A stretch of 46,429 nt of DNA from an uncultured Bacilli bacterium (GCA_910587065.1 CAJUMA010000009.1:1-46429), one strand, 5' to 3'; shown: positions 1 through 9,106, numbered from the stretch's first letter. A program made the numbers and translations. The notes: generated from the letters alone by a model not told the origin.

Positions 1-48
1 GGAACGGCAAAATTTTTTACACTTCTTTTACTTCTTTATCTCACATGA

Positions 49-585
49 GCAAAGACAGGTGTTTTCTCTTTATTTAAAGCTCGCATACCTTGGCTACTTT
101 TATTAATGGTTTCAGCTACTTTTACAGGTGGTATTATTAAAAGTTTTGAATCAGAATTAGCTGCTTATACAATTTTAACCGCTTTTATTCCAATGATTAT
201 GGATACTGGAGGCAATGCAGGCGGACAAGCAAGTGTAAGTATTATAAGAGCTCTTTCATTAAATGATATTGAATTTAAAGATATATTTAAAGTTTGGTGG
301 AAAGAAATTAGAGTAGCATTTTTGTGTTCAGTAGTTCTTGCCATTTGTAATTTTATTAAATTACTTATTGTTGATAGAGTATCAACTTTTGTTGCTTTAA
401 CAGTTTGTCTTACTTTATGTATAACAATACTACTCGCAAAATCAATCGGTTGTATGTTACCAATGGTTGCAAAGAAAATTGGGTTTGACCCAGCTGTGAT
501 GGCGAGTCCTTTTATAACAACTATTGTTGATGCTTGTAGTTTGTTTATCTATTTTCAGATAGCTGCCTTTGTTTTGGGCATTTAA
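49..585 (+). CDS. mgtE: Magnesium transporter MgtE, C-terminal fragment
   Basis: This is the membrane domain of an MgtE-type Mg2+ channel/transporter. The reading frame contains the family signatures SATFTG, FIPMIMDTGGNAGGQAS and SLNDIEFKD, followed by several hydrophobic helices ending FQIAAFVLGI. The N-terminal and CBS domains (about 270 residues) are missing. In frame, a TGA at 46-48 lies just upstream of AKTGVFSLF, where homologues simply continue, and the first 48 bases do not resemble MgtE in any frame. The gene is therefore cut by the window edge, by a rearrangement or by an assembly error; no start codon can be given. It ends in a strong terminator shared with the convergent hydrolase gene. 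Confidence 0.85.
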   Translation, partial: AKTGVFSLFKARIPWLLLLMVSATFTGGIIKSFESELAAYTILTAFIPMIMDTGGNAGGQASVSIIRALSLNDIEFKDIFKVWWKEIRVAFLCSVVLAICNFIKLLIVDRVSTFVALTVCLTLCITILLAKSIGCMLPMVAKKIGFDPAVMASPFITTIVDACSLFIYFQIAAFVLGI

Positions 586-616
586 AAAGAGGGAATTTAC
601 TTTATTCTCTCTTTTT
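584..616. terminator. Bidirectional terminator
   Basis: A 13-bp stem (584-596 with 604-616, one G-U pair) with a 7-base loop and A/T runs on both sides serves both mgtE (+) and the convergent hydrolase gene (-). It overlaps the hydrolase stop codon. Confidence 0.8.
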
Positions 617-1532
617 CCATGAAGTTAATAATATCTGTTATAGGCAAAACATTGTTTCTCTCGTTAATTATTTCATGTCGCATTCCATTATATAGTTTTA
701 TACTAACAGATTTAATGCCAACAGATTTATATAATCTTTCAATTTTATAGATATCTTTACCATAGTTACCAACTGGATCATCTTTTCCGGCTAATACTAA
801 TATTGGTAAATTTTTGTTTATTGTTGTAGCATTCTTTTTTTGACATGCTCTTTTAATTAGCGTAAATAATGTTTTATATCCATTACAAGTGAATCTAAAA
901 TTTGTTAAAGGATTAGCTCGATATTCGTTTATGATGTTAACATCACTTGTAAGCCAACATAAGGGATTATCTTTTCCTTCTTCAAATCTTTTATGGTAAG
1001 ACCCTGTTGTAAGTTTAAAGAGCAGTGGTGAACGATAGTACCAACCATGGTGATATAGTTGAGTTAACCAAGTTAACGCAAGAGCAACATCCATTATTAT
1101 TGAACTTTTAAACCCTGATCCAACTATAATTGCGCCAGTTAGTTCTTCACTATAAGATGTTAAATAATTTCTTGCAATGAATGAACCCATTGAGTGTCCA
1201 AGTAAAAAATATGGTATATTAGGATATCTTTCTTTTATTGTCGTTGTAAGTGTATGTAAATCATCTACTAAAATATTTTCAGAATCTTTATCAGCAAAGT
1301 ATCCTAGATTGCTAGCTTTAATAACTGAATGTCCATGTCCTAAGTGATCATTTCCACAAACAAGTATTCCTTTATTATTTAATGATGCAGCAAATACTTG
1401 ATATCTATCAATATGCTCAACCATTCCATGTGAGATTTGGACGATTGCTTTTATTTCCGTTTTTGGGACCCATATTACAGCACGTATATTTGTTATTCCA
1501 TCTTTTGATTTATAAGTTATTTCTTCTTTCAT
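597..1532 (-). CDS. Alpha/beta hydrolase, lysophospholipase / monoacylglycerol lipase type
   Basis: A serine hydrolase of the Hydrolase_4 (PldB-like) family, 311 residues, probably hydrolysing lysophospholipids or monoacylglycerols; the true substrate is unknown. It shows the oxyanion-region motif SHGMVEH near residue 34, the NDHLGHGHS motif near 61, the nucleophile elbow GHSMGS with Ser114, a probable acid in GKDDPVG and the catalytic His in GMRHE near the C-terminus. I chose the ATG at 1532 because GGTGA sits six bases upstream; an upstream in-frame TTG at 1544 has no such site. No signal peptide is visible, so it is probably cytosolic or membrane-peripheral. It stands alone, convergent with mgtE. 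Confidence 0.85.
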   Translation of the reverse strand: MKEEITYKSKDGITNIRAVIWVPKTEIKAIVQISHGMVEHIDRYQVFAASLNNKGILVCGNDHLGHGHSVIKASNLGYFADKDSENILVDDLHTLTTTIKERYPNIPYFLLGHSMGSFIARNYLTSYSEELTGAIIVGSGFKSSIIMDVALALTWLTQLYHHGWYYRSPLLFKLTTGSYHKRFEEGKDNPLCWLTSDVNIINEYRANPLTNFRFTCNGYKTLFTLIKRACQKKNATTINKNLPILVLAGKDDPVGNYGKDIYKIERLYKSVGIKSVSIKLYNGMRHEIINERNNVLPITDIINFMEKERIK

Positions 1533-1625
1533 AATTTCACCCAATTTAATTATAGTATAGATATTACTTAATATCTAATTATTTACATTTTATAAGTAAA
1601 ATAGTTGTAAAAATATTTAATTATA

Positions 1626-1654
1626 TTTATAAAAAATATTAAATAATTTATACT
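1626..1654 (+). promoter_or_regulatory. Possible promoter for the amine dehydrogenase gene
   Basis: TTTATA (1626-1631), a 17-base spacer and TATACT (1649-1654) lie in the AT-rich gap ahead of the gene at 1685. The -35 match is weak, and in such AT-rich DNA this is only a candidate. Confidence 0.35.
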
Positions 1655-1684
1655 TAAATTAGTAAATAATAAAGGAGAATTAAA

Positions 1685-2737
1685 ATGGGAAAATATAAAG
1701 TACTTCAAGTTGGTTGTGGAAAAATGAGCACATATACAATGCAATATGCAATGGAAAAAGGATATGATATTGTTGGTGCTTTAGATATTAGTGAAAGTGT
1801 TATTGGAAAAGATATTTCTACTGTTTTAGGTGGAAATGATACAGGAGTTACTATTGAAGATATAAAAAATCTTGATGAGGTTATAGATAGAGTAAGTCCT
1901 GATATTGCGATAGTAACAACAACTAGTTTGATTGGAGAGCTAGCAGATATTCTTACTACCCTTGCTAGTAAAGGAGTAAATGCTGTAACTACTTGTGAAG
2001 AGGCTTTTTATCCAAGTGTATCAAATCCAACTGTAACAGAAAAAATTGATACTTTAGCAAAAGAGCATAATTGTACAATTACAGGTACAGGGTATCAAGA
2101 TGTATTTTGGGGAAATTTAATTTATACTTTAGGTGGTGCCACACATAAGATTACTAAGATAAAAGGTTCATCATCTTATAATGTTGAAGATTATGGTATA
2201 GCTTTAGCTAAAGCTCATGGTGCTGGTCTTTCATTAGAAGAGTTTGCTCGTGATGTTGCAGCAGCTGATGAAATAAGCGATGAAGAAAGACAAGAATTAA
2301 TAAAAAGTGGAACTTATACACCTTCTTATATGTGGAATGTTGTTCCGTGGTTGGCTGATAGATTTGGCTTTACTTTAACTAGTATGAAACAAAAATGTGT
2401 ACCAATTGTAGCAGAAGAAGATACGCCTTCTGAAACTTTAGGAACAACAATTAAAAAAGGATATGCAACTGGTATGAGTGCAATTGTTACAGGAGAAACT
2501 AAAGAAGGAATTATAATTGAAGCTGAATGTATTGGTAAAGTATATGGTAAAGATGATGTTGATACAAATGCTTGGACAATTGAAGGAGAGCCTAGTACAA
2601 GTGTTGTTATAACTAAACCTGATACAGTAAAACTTACTTGTGCATCAATCGTTAATCGTATTGAAGATACAATTAATTCTTTACCAGGGTATATACCAAC
2701 GAGTCAAATGGGTGAAATAGAATATATTAATAAATAA
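1685..2737 (+). CDS. NAD(P)-dependent amine dehydrogenase, 2,4-diaminopentanoate dehydrogenase-like
   Basis: A 350-residue Rossmann-fold oxidoreductase. The N-terminus has the dinucleotide-binding motif VGCGKMSTYT (a GxGxM variant) after a beta strand, then DIAIVTTTS and CEEAFYPS, as in dihydrodipicolinate-reductase-like enzymes. The long C-terminal half (GTGYQDVFWGNL onward) fits the 2,4-diaminopentanoate dehydrogenase C-terminal family, which acts in ornithine fermentation. Other ornithine-degradation genes are absent nearby, so the substrate cannot be fixed; diaminopimelate or another diamino acid is also possible. AAAGGAGA lies seven bases before the ATG, a strong ribosome site. It is monocistronic, closed by the terminator at 2741-2771. 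Confidence 0.7.
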   Translation: MGKYKVLQVGCGKMSTYTMQYAMEKGYDIVGALDISESVIGKDISTVLGGNDTGVTIEDIKNLDEVIDRVSPDIAIVTTTSLIGELADILTTLASKGVNAVTTCEEAFYPSVSNPTVTEKIDTLAKEHNCTITGTGYQDVFWGNLIYTLGGATHKITKIKGSSSYNVEDYGIALAKAHGAGLSLEEFARDVAAADEISDEERQELIKSGTYTPSYMWNVVPWLADRFGFTLTSMKQKCVPIVAEEDTPSETLGTTIKKGYATGMSAIVTGETKEGIIIEAECIGKVYGKDDVDTNAWTIEGEPSTSVVITKPDTVKLTCASIVNRIEDTINSLPGYIPTSQMGEIEYINK

Positions 2738-2740
2738 AAA

Positions 2741-2771
2741 AAGAAACCTAATTTTTATTAGGCTTTTTTTG
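2741..2771. terminator. Terminator between convergent genes
   Basis: CCTAAT/ATTAGG stem around a T-rich loop, flanked by A and T runs. It ends the dehydrogenase gene and overlaps the last codons of the convergent secreted-protein gene. Confidence 0.7.
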
Positions 2772-3716
2772 TGCTAAAGTTTTTGGCTTATAACTAATAA
2801 AGTAAGTAATGTTACTACTTGGTACAACTTGATTGTTTTGAATATCTATTAGAGTCTCTTCTGCATTATCAGCTAAGTGGATTGCGGCTTTCCAAGTATA
2901 ACTAGCTAAATTATCTTGATGTTCACTTATGAATGCATCTATTTGTTTTTGAGTATAAAGGGAAGTAATATATTTACCAACTTCATCAAAGACATAAAAT
3001 CTAGTTATTATGCCACCTTTGGAGTTCATGTTTATTTCTTTTTCATCATATATTGTCTTATAACATTTATAAATTCCAGGATTTTCAAAGAAGCCTAGTT
3101 TAAAGTTATTTTCATATTCATTAATTATTTCTTTGTTTTCATCATAATTGTCTTCAAGAGTAGATGAATTAAAGACATCGTATGGATTTTCAAATAAACT
3201 AGAGTTCGCTATGTGTAAATCAGCATTATTGAATCCCTGCTTTTCAAATGTTTGATAATAGAAGTCATATAATAAACCATCTCCGTCATAAAGTTGAGTT
3301 TTTGTTTCAACAACACGGAAGTCACTTATTAAATCGATTGCTTCATCTTTTGTTAAATAGACACGATTTTTTAAATATCCAGGTAATACATTTTCAATTT
3401 CTGTATATACTAGTTCAGGATAATTTAAAAACTCACTTATTCTGTTCATGTTATAGCTTCTAACATCGATTGCGTCTTTTACCCAAATGGCATTATCTTT
3501 TGGAAATTTGTATCCAACGGTGATATATTTATAATTTTTATAAGTTATAGCTATTAGCAATAATTCTTTGCCATTTTCTTCAAGATAAATATTATCACTT
3601 TCTTCTTCAATTTCTTGAGCGTAAACATTTCCTAAAGAATTAGGGTTAGTAACGAAATTCAACTGTAACGCGATTAGTGCACCAATGAGGAATTTCTTTA
3701 ACTCTCTTTTTTGCAT
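2748..3716 (-). CDS. Secreted protein of unknown function
   Basis: A 322-residue protein beginning with a clear Sec signal peptide: MQKRELKK, then a hydrophobic stretch (FLIGALIALQLNFV) and a likely cleavage site after NVYA near residue 33. The mature part is acidic, mixed alpha/beta, and rich in Tyr and Asn, with no catalytic motif I recognise. There is no lipobox and no sorting signal, so it is probably released or loosely wall-bound. The C-terminal KKPNKN is encoded inside the terminator hairpin. It is transcribed alone, divergent from the sigma-like gene. I do not recognise the family. Confidence 0.75.
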   Translation of the reverse strand: MQKRELKKFLIGALIALQLNFVTNPNSLGNVYAQEIEEESDNIYLEENGKELLLIAITYKNYKYITVGYKFPKDNAIWVKDAIDVRSYNMNRISEFLNYPELVYTEIENVLPGYLKNRVYLTKDEAIDLISDFRVVETKTQLYDGDGLLYDFYYQTFEKQGFNNADLHIANSSLFENPYDVFNSSTLEDNYDENKEIINEYENNFKLGFFENPGIYKCYKTIYDEKEINMNSKGGIITRFYVFDEVGKYITSLYTQKQIDAFISEHQDNLASYTWKAAIHLADNAEETLIDIQNNQVVPSSNITYFISYKPKTLAQKKPNKN

Positions 3717-3796
3717 AGGAAAACCTTCTTTCGAGGCTATACATTACACCATAATATGTAAAAAGTCAAATTTAACGGAGTACTGTTATTAGTAAT

Positions 3797-3825
3797 TTGC
3801 AAATATTTTTGAAATAGCATATAAT
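3797..3825 (+). promoter_or_regulatory. Promoter of the sigma-like gene
   Basis: TTGCAA (3797-3802), a 17-base spacer and a perfect TATAAT (3820-3825). The start point would be near 3832, about 32 bases before the chosen ATG. Confidence 0.75.
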
Positions 3826-3863
3826 AAGCTCCATGTGTTTTGAATATTAATGGGAGAAATGTT

Positions 3864-4850
3864 ATGAGCAAAAAAGAACAGAAAAGAATATATGAGGAAT
3901 GGATTAAACAAATAGCTGAATTTGAACATTTAGATTTTGTTGAAGCTAAAAAATTATATCAAAGAATGAGTGATGAGCCTGATGAAGATAAGGCACGAGA
4001 ATACTTTAACAGATTAATTGAAGGAACTCTTTATGTAGTAGCTAGATTTATTAAAAATAATAATTTTAGTTCAATTGATAATATTAATTTTGATATGAAT
4101 GATGTTATAAATGCTACATCTGAACTTTGGATGAGAAAAATTAAAACAGGCATTTTATTAGAGAAAGATACTTTTTATAAAATATTTGATACTACTTTTT
4201 ATAAAGAACTTTCACAAATGTTGATTGGAATTGATTTTACAGTTGCTGAGATAACAGCTGCAAGCACAGATAACTTTAGTGACTTGCTCCATGCATATAT
4301 TGAATTTTCGCAAAAGAACGGTGGATCATCTTATGATGATTTTATAAGAATATTTTCTGAATATTTTGGAGTAGAGAATCTTCATTCTAAAATTAATAAT
4401 AGATTAAATGCTTTTGGTTTATCGGATATGGATTTAATTGAGCAGACTTATGAATTATTTGAGGGAATTATTGGATTTTTGGAGAATGAAGATGGCGATA
4501 TAAGTTATAATAAACGTAAATTAGATTTGCTTAAGAATATTTTGTTAGATTCGGGCTTGCAAAGGCTTAGGCTAAATGTTGATGATGTTTATGAAAAAGA
4601 TATGACTGAGGGAATCATAAAAAAAATGAATTATAAAGATTTAATCGATGCAATTAATAATTGTGTTTGGTTAGATGATCGAGCAAAAGATATAGTATTC
4701 AAGGTGACAGGATCTAATGGGGAAAAGAAGATAAGTCTTACTGAAGCAGCAAGAGAATATGGAATAACGCTGTCTCGTGCAAGCGAAATTTATTATAAAT
4801 CTTTAAGGTATATTAGACATAATGGTAATGTTAGAAAATGTTTAAAATAA
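3864..4850 (+). CDS. RNA polymerase sigma-factor-like protein
   Basis: A 328-residue protein that I infer to be a divergent sigma-70-like regulator. Residues around 35-80 (FNRLIEGTLYVVARFI, then DMNDVINATSELWMRKIKTG) resemble region 2. The C-terminus has the layout of region 4: RAKDIVF, an insert, then a helix-turn-helix in LTEAAREYGITLSRASEIYYKSLRYIRH. The middle 150 residues look like nothing I know. The start at 3864 is chosen because GGGAGA precedes it; the upstream TTG at 3840 lacks a site. It lies directly upstream of the two ABC exporter genes but is separated from them by a terminator. The regulatory role is inference from weak similarity. Confidence 0.5.
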   Translation: MSKKEQKRIYEEWIKQIAEFEHLDFVEAKKLYQRMSDEPDEDKAREYFNRLIEGTLYVVARFIKNNNFSSIDNINFDMNDVINATSELWMRKIKTGILLEKDTFYKIFDTTFYKELSQMLIGIDFTVAEITAASTDNFSDLLHAYIEFSQKNGGSSYDDFIRIFSEYFGVENLHSKINNRLNAFGLSDMDLIEQTYELFEGIIGFLENEDGDISYNKRKLDLLKNILLDSGLQRLRLNVDDVYEKDMTEGIIKKMNYKDLIDAINNCVWLDDRAKDIVFKVTGSNGEKKISLTEAAREYGITLSRASEIYYKSLRYIRHNGNVRKCLK

Positions 4851-4878
4851 AATGAACTGTTTTTGGTTCATTTTTTTT
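4851..4878 (+). terminator. Terminator after the sigma-like gene
   Basis: AATGAAC/GTTCATT stem with a T-rich loop followed by eight T. It begins right after the stop codon and runs into the next extended -10 element. Confidence 0.8.
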
Positions 4879-4886
4879 GTTATAAT
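4878..4886 (+). promoter_or_regulatory. Extended -10 promoter of the ABC exporter operon
   Basis: TGTTATAAT is a perfect TGnTATAAT with no recognisable -35. It sits at the end of the preceding terminator's T run and about 25 bases before the ATG at 4911. Confidence 0.6.
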
Positions 4887-4910
4887 TATAATAGTTTGGA
4901 GTTGCGTAGT

Positions 4911-6653
4911 ATGATAAGTGAGTATTATAAATTTATAAAAGATTATTTAGTATTAGCTGAATTAAAATTTAAATATGTTTTTGTAAATTTTTTATCGGCG
5001 ATTTTATACAAGGGATTTTCGATTTTGCTTCCCTTTATTGGTTCACTTATTATAAAATATTTAACTATGCAAGATACTAGAATGACATGTATTTATCTTG
5101 TCATATTTTCTTTAGTTTATATATTGTATATTGTGGCTTTATATGTAAATTACTATATTTATGGATATAATATGAATTATTGTTATGATAAGATGACTAG
5201 AAAAGTTTTAAATAAACTTGTGAGTGTCGATGATAATTTTACAAGAGTTATAAGTAAGGGTAGACTTATGAATTCTATTAATTCTGATATTATCGAGATT
5301 GGTGATATGTGTGATCAAATTGCTGAATTCTTAGTTGGTATTATTCAGATAGTTGCAGTATTAATCATAGTTTCGGCAGTTAATATATATTTAGCTATTG
5401 TTTTTGTTCTCTTTGCTTATTTTTATTTAGCTATTCAAAATAATGCTGATAGGAAAGTAAATTATTACCACAATAAAGTAAAGATACAAGATGATAATTA
5501 TACTAATTTATTAACTCAAATAGTTTCAGGACTCCAAGAAATAAAAACTTTTAATATGCTTGATAAACTAAAAACTAAACTATATAGTATTCAAAAGAAG
5601 TTTTCTAAATATTATGGAATAAAAAGGAAGCATTGTGCTACAAGAGATAATGATGTTAAAGCAATTATTTATATATTTAGATTTGTCTTATATCTTATAT
5701 TAATTTATTTAGTATTTACAAAGAAAATTGATGTAAGCATATTAGTATTAGTAGTGTCTTATCATGAATACTTAGTTGTTTATATTAATGATTTAGTTGA
5801 GTCTTCTTCAACTATAAGAGAAACTAATACAGCTGTTTTACGTGTTAATGATATTCTAAATTATAGTTCTGAAGATATTAAATTTGGTGAACTTGATACA
5901 ACAGATATATATGGTATGATTGAATTTAAAAATGTTAGTTTAAATATTAAGAAAAAAGAGGTATTACATAATATCAGTTTTAAGATAGATCATGGAGAAG
6001 TTGTTGCAATAGTAGGTGAAGCAGGCAGTGGTAAGACGATGATTCTTAATTTGCTTTTGCGACTTTATAAACAATCTGGTGGTTATATTAAAATTGATAA
6101 TACAGATATATTTGAGTTTTCTAAGAAAAGTTATTCTAATATTGTTTCAGTCGTTACGCAAAAACCATTTATCTTTAATATGAGTATTAGACGGAATTTA
6201 AATTTTGTTGATAAAAATATAAGTAATCAAATAGAAGCTTGCAAGAAAGTTGGAATACATGATTTTATTGAGACTTTACCTAATGGCTATAACACTGTTT
6301 TAAGAGAGAATGGAAGTAATATTTCCGGTGGACAAAAACAAATGATTTCGATAGCAAGAACTATTTTAACTGATACTGAAGTTTTACTCTTAGATGACAT
6401 TACAACATCTCTAGATCCTGATACAGCTAAGCTTGTTCCATCCCTTATTAAGAATCTAAAAGAAGATCATACGATAGTTATGGTTACTAAGAAACCAGAT
6501 ATAATGAGTATAGCTGATAGAATAATTGTTCTTGATAAAGGACGTATTAATGCCGTTGGAACACATAAAGAACTTTTAAAAAATAATGAGATTTATCAAA
6601 TGTTACAATCGAGAAAATCGCCAAGTAAGTTAGGAGTGTTTGATAATGATTAA
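4911..6653 (+). CDS. ABC exporter half-transporter, NBD with degenerate catalytic site
   Basis: A 580-residue type IV exporter subunit: about six membrane helices in residues 20-295, then an ATPase domain. Walker A is GEAGSGKT (about 369-376) and the signature is an intact SGGQ (about 472). Walker B reads LLLDD, so the catalytic Glu is replaced by Asp (about 496), and the H-loop His is a Lys (VTKKP, about 527). These losses mark the non-hydrolytic site of heterodimeric exporters such as TM287/288 and BmrCD. The ATG at 4911 has GGAG nine bases upstream; earlier in-frame starts lie in the terminator. It overlaps the partner gene by 8 bp. The substrate could be a drug, lipid or peptide and is unknown. 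Confidence 0.85.
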   Translation: MISEYYKFIKDYLVLAELKFKYVFVNFLSAILYKGFSILLPFIGSLIIKYLTMQDTRMTCIYLVIFSLVYILYIVALYVNYYIYGYNMNYCYDKMTRKVLNKLVSVDDNFTRVISKGRLMNSINSDIIEIGDMCDQIAEFLVGIIQIVAVLIIVSAVNIYLAIVFVLFAYFYLAIQNNADRKVNYYHNKVKIQDDNYTNLLTQIVSGLQEIKTFNMLDKLKTKLYSIQKKFSKYYGIKRKHCATRDNDVKAIIYIFRFVLYLILIYLVFTKKIDVSILVLVVSYHEYLVVYINDLVESSSTIRETNTAVLRVNDILNYSSEDIKFGELDTTDIYGMIEFKNVSLNIKKKEVLHNISFKIDHGEVVAIVGEAGSGKTMILNLLLRLYKQSGGYIKIDNTDIFEFSKKSYSNIVSVVTQKPFIFNMSIRRNLNFVDKNISNQIEACKKVGIHDFIETLPNGYNTVLRENGSNISGGQKQMISIARTILTDTEVLLLDDITTSLDPDTAKLVPSLIKNLKEDHTIVMVTKKPDIMSIADRIIVLDKGRINAVGTHKELLKNNEIYQMLQSRKSPSKLGVFDND

Positions 6654-8352
6654 AAGATATTATAAGTTAGTTAAGAAATATTTTAGTTTGGGAGCAAACA
6701 ATAAAGCATTGTTATTTCATTTATTTTTATCAGCTTTTTTAAGAAGTGTAGTATTTTTAGCAATTCCTTTTATGGCATCTTTAATTGTCAAGTATGTAAC
6801 CGCTGGTGATTTAAGAATGTCTTTAGTTTCTGTTTTTTTCTTTTTATCAGTATCTGTTACTTATGTTTTGTGTCATCATTATAATTATGTTGCTTATTGC
6901 AATAATTCTATCTTTGTTCATAATAAACTACAAGAATTGATTATGAATAAAGTAACTCATTATGATGAGAATTTTACGAAAAATATTTCTGTTGCTTATT
7001 TGATTAATACAGCTTTTAATGATGTAGGTAATGTACAACAAATTGCTGATGAGACTTTTGATGCGATAACAGAATTAATTGGTATGTTTATTGCGGTTAT
7101 TGTTTTATCTTCTGTAAGTATTTATATTGGTTTAATTACCTTTATTTTATCAATTATAACGATTTCTGTTCTTGGAAGAAATATGAGAAAAAGAGATTTT
7201 TACTTAGAAAAGCAAAGAATTGAACAAGATAATGTTGCCGGACTTATGGGACAAGTTTTAGATGGAAGTAAAGAGATAAAATCATTTAATATGAAAGAGG
7301 ATCTCGATAAATATTTAGAAGGATATAAAAGTGCTAGGAAGAAAAATTATTTTAAGAAGAGATTCTATGATAATAATATTTTTGTAACTGTGCCTAGTAT
7401 ATTAGGTTTTGGTAAATTATTTGTTTATGGAATAATGATATACTTAATTTTACAGGGATATTATGAAGTGGCGACACTTGTTCTTGTAATAGGCTATTAT
7501 GAAAACATTGAAACAAAGTATGAAAATTTTTATTATTGTTTAGATGAGTTATCTAGTAATTCTATAAGAGTTGATAGAGTTTATAACATACTTAATTATA
7601 AGAATAAAAATATGCTTGAATTTGGTGAGAATGATAATGATTTTATAAAGGGTAAAATCGAATTTAAGAATGTTAGTTTTAATTATGAAAAAGTAGATGT
7701 TATGAAGAATGTTTCATTTAAAGTTAAACCGAATTCTTTTACAGCCATAGTTGGTAAGAGTGGCTCAGGTAAGTCAACTATATTTAGGTTGTTGTTAAGA
7801 CTTTATAAAGTAGATAAAGGTAGTATATTACTAGATGATGAATCTATTTATGATTATACGAAAGAAATTTATTCTAGTAATGTTTCCATAGTGACACAGA
7901 AACCTTTTATATTCGATATGAGCATAAGAGAGAATTTAAATCTAGTTGATGCTAATCACAATAATCAAATTGAAGCGTGTAAAAGAGCTGGTATACATGA
8001 TTATATAATGAGTTTAAAAGATGGGTATAATACAAAACTTGTGAGGGATGCAGAAAATATTTCAAGTGGGCAGAAGCAGTTAATTGCACTTGCTAGAACT
8101 CTTTTATCAAAGTCTGAAGTACTTTTGTTTGATGAAGTTACATCAAGTTTAGATATGAATACAAGTAAACAAGTTATGGAGATTCTTAAAGACTTAAAGA
8201 ATGACCATACAATTTTAATGATAACTCATAAACCAACATTAATGAAAGTGGCCGATGAAATCATTGTGATAGATCACGGTAAGTTGGTTGGTAAAGGGAA
8301 ACATGAGGAACTTATGAAGAATAATAAGTATTATCAATTGTTGCAAAAATAG
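6646..8352 (+). CDS. ABC exporter half-transporter, partner with catalytic Walker B
   Basis: A 568-residue partner of the preceding gene with the same layout: six membrane helices, then an ATPase domain with Walker A GKSGSGKS, Walker B LLFDE with the catalytic Glu, and an H-loop His (ITHKP). Its signature is altered to ISSGQ instead of SGGQ. In a head-to-tail dimer this altered signature faces the Asp-containing Walker B of the other subunit, so both defects fall in one composite site and the other site stays canonical. AGGAG lies nine bases before the ATG at 6646; the start overlaps the upstream stop, indicating coupled translation. Only a weak hairpin follows (about 8352-8372). Confidence 0.88.
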   Translation: MIKRYYKLVKKYFSLGANNKALLFHLFLSAFLRSVVFLAIPFMASLIVKYVTAGDLRMSLVSVFFFLSVSVTYVLCHHYNYVAYCNNSIFVHNKLQELIMNKVTHYDENFTKNISVAYLINTAFNDVGNVQQIADETFDAITELIGMFIAVIVLSSVSIYIGLITFILSIITISVLGRNMRKRDFYLEKQRIEQDNVAGLMGQVLDGSKEIKSFNMKEDLDKYLEGYKSARKKNYFKKRFYDNNIFVTVPSILGFGKLFVYGIMIYLILQGYYEVATLVLVIGYYENIETKYENFYYCLDELSSNSIRVDRVYNILNYKNKNMLEFGENDNDFIKGKIEFKNVSFNYEKVDVMKNVSFKVKPNSFTAIVGKSGSGKSTIFRLLLRLYKVDKGSILLDDESIYDYTKEIYSSNVSIVTQKPFIFDMSIRENLNLVDANHNNQIEACKRAGIHDYIMSLKDGYNTKLVRDAENISSGQKQLIALARTLLSKSEVLLFDEVTSSLDMNTSKQVMEILKDLKNDHTILMITHKPTLMKVADEIIVIDHGKLVGKGKHEELMKNNKYYQLLQK

Positions 8353-8402
8353 AGATATTATCTTTTTTTGTTAATTTAATCATATTAATGTTGGTGGAGG
8401 AG

Positions 8403-8418
8403 ATAGTCGTTGTGTAAC
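8403..8418 (+). repeat. Left copy of 16-bp inverted repeat
   Basis: GATAGTCGTTGTGTAA, matched perfectly in inverted orientation at 20177-20192. It lies between the end of the ABC operon and the first island gene. Confidence 0.7.
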
Positions 8419-8446
8419 AAAGTATGTATAACGATTAAAGCTAAAA

Positions 8447-9106
8447 TTATTTATTAAGTTGATTTTTATACTTATTAAAGTTAAAGTAAATATATGTTAA
8501 ATCTTCACTTATATTTGAGTGAAGTTTTTCTTTTGAAAAAACAATGCTACTAATTATAGATTTAATTATTAAAATTGGTATTAAAAGACATATAATTATT
8601 CCTAGTGATGATCCTAAAATAGCAGATATTTTTGTGTAATCTAATACTTGTTTTTCATTATCATATGCTATTTGAATAAATGAAGATATTGTTAATATTG
8701 AAGATATTATCCAACCAAAATAACTAGATTCAACTTTTATTGGCTGTTTATTATTATAATAGTCTATTGTCATTTTAATATCGTTTTTTGTTTTTATATT
8801 GTATCTTTTCATATTAATTATTAAACTATTTATGCGGTTGGTACGAGCTTGATTAACATATATCATAAGATTTTTAAATATACTATTAGATTTTTTTACA
8901 TTTTTTAATGTTTTGTTATAATCAAAAATGAAATATATAATTACAATTATTCCTAAAATAATATAAATGAGATAGTATTTATCTATAAAAAAATCTTGAA
9001 ATATTCTAGTTATTACAATCAAAATTGATGCACTAATCCAATAAAATTTATTAAATTTCTTCTCTTTTAACTGTTTTTTATAATTATTTTCCAATTCTTG
9101 AAACAT
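8447..9106 (-). CDS. Four-helix membrane protein, unknown
   Basis: A 219-residue protein, very rich in Ile, Asn and Lys. Two hydrophobic helices lie at about residues 24-40 and 45-62 and two more at about 130-150 and 165-190, separated by a polar, probably cytosolic segment. The paired-helix plan recalls small membrane effectors of defence systems, but no named family is recognised and that idea is inference. AGGAGA lies just upstream of the ATG. It points outward, toward the left repeat, and is the first gene inside the island. Confidence 0.6.
   Translation of the reverse strand: MFQELENNYKKQLKEKKFNKFYWISASILIVITRIFQDFFIDKYYLIYIILGIIVIIYFIFDYNKTLKNVKKSNSIFKNLMIYVNQARTNRINSLIINMKRYNIKTKNDIKMTIDYYNNKQPIKVESSYFGWIISSILTISSFIQIAYDNEKQVLDYTKISAILGSSLGIIICLLIPILIIKSIISSIVFSKEKLHSNISEDLTYIYFNFNKYKNQLNK

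Noticed and set aside
46..48. UGA read as Trp, as in mycoplasmas
   Set aside because: TGA clearly ends other genes (17071-17073, 25437-25439, 37110-37112) and Trp is coded by TGG throughout.
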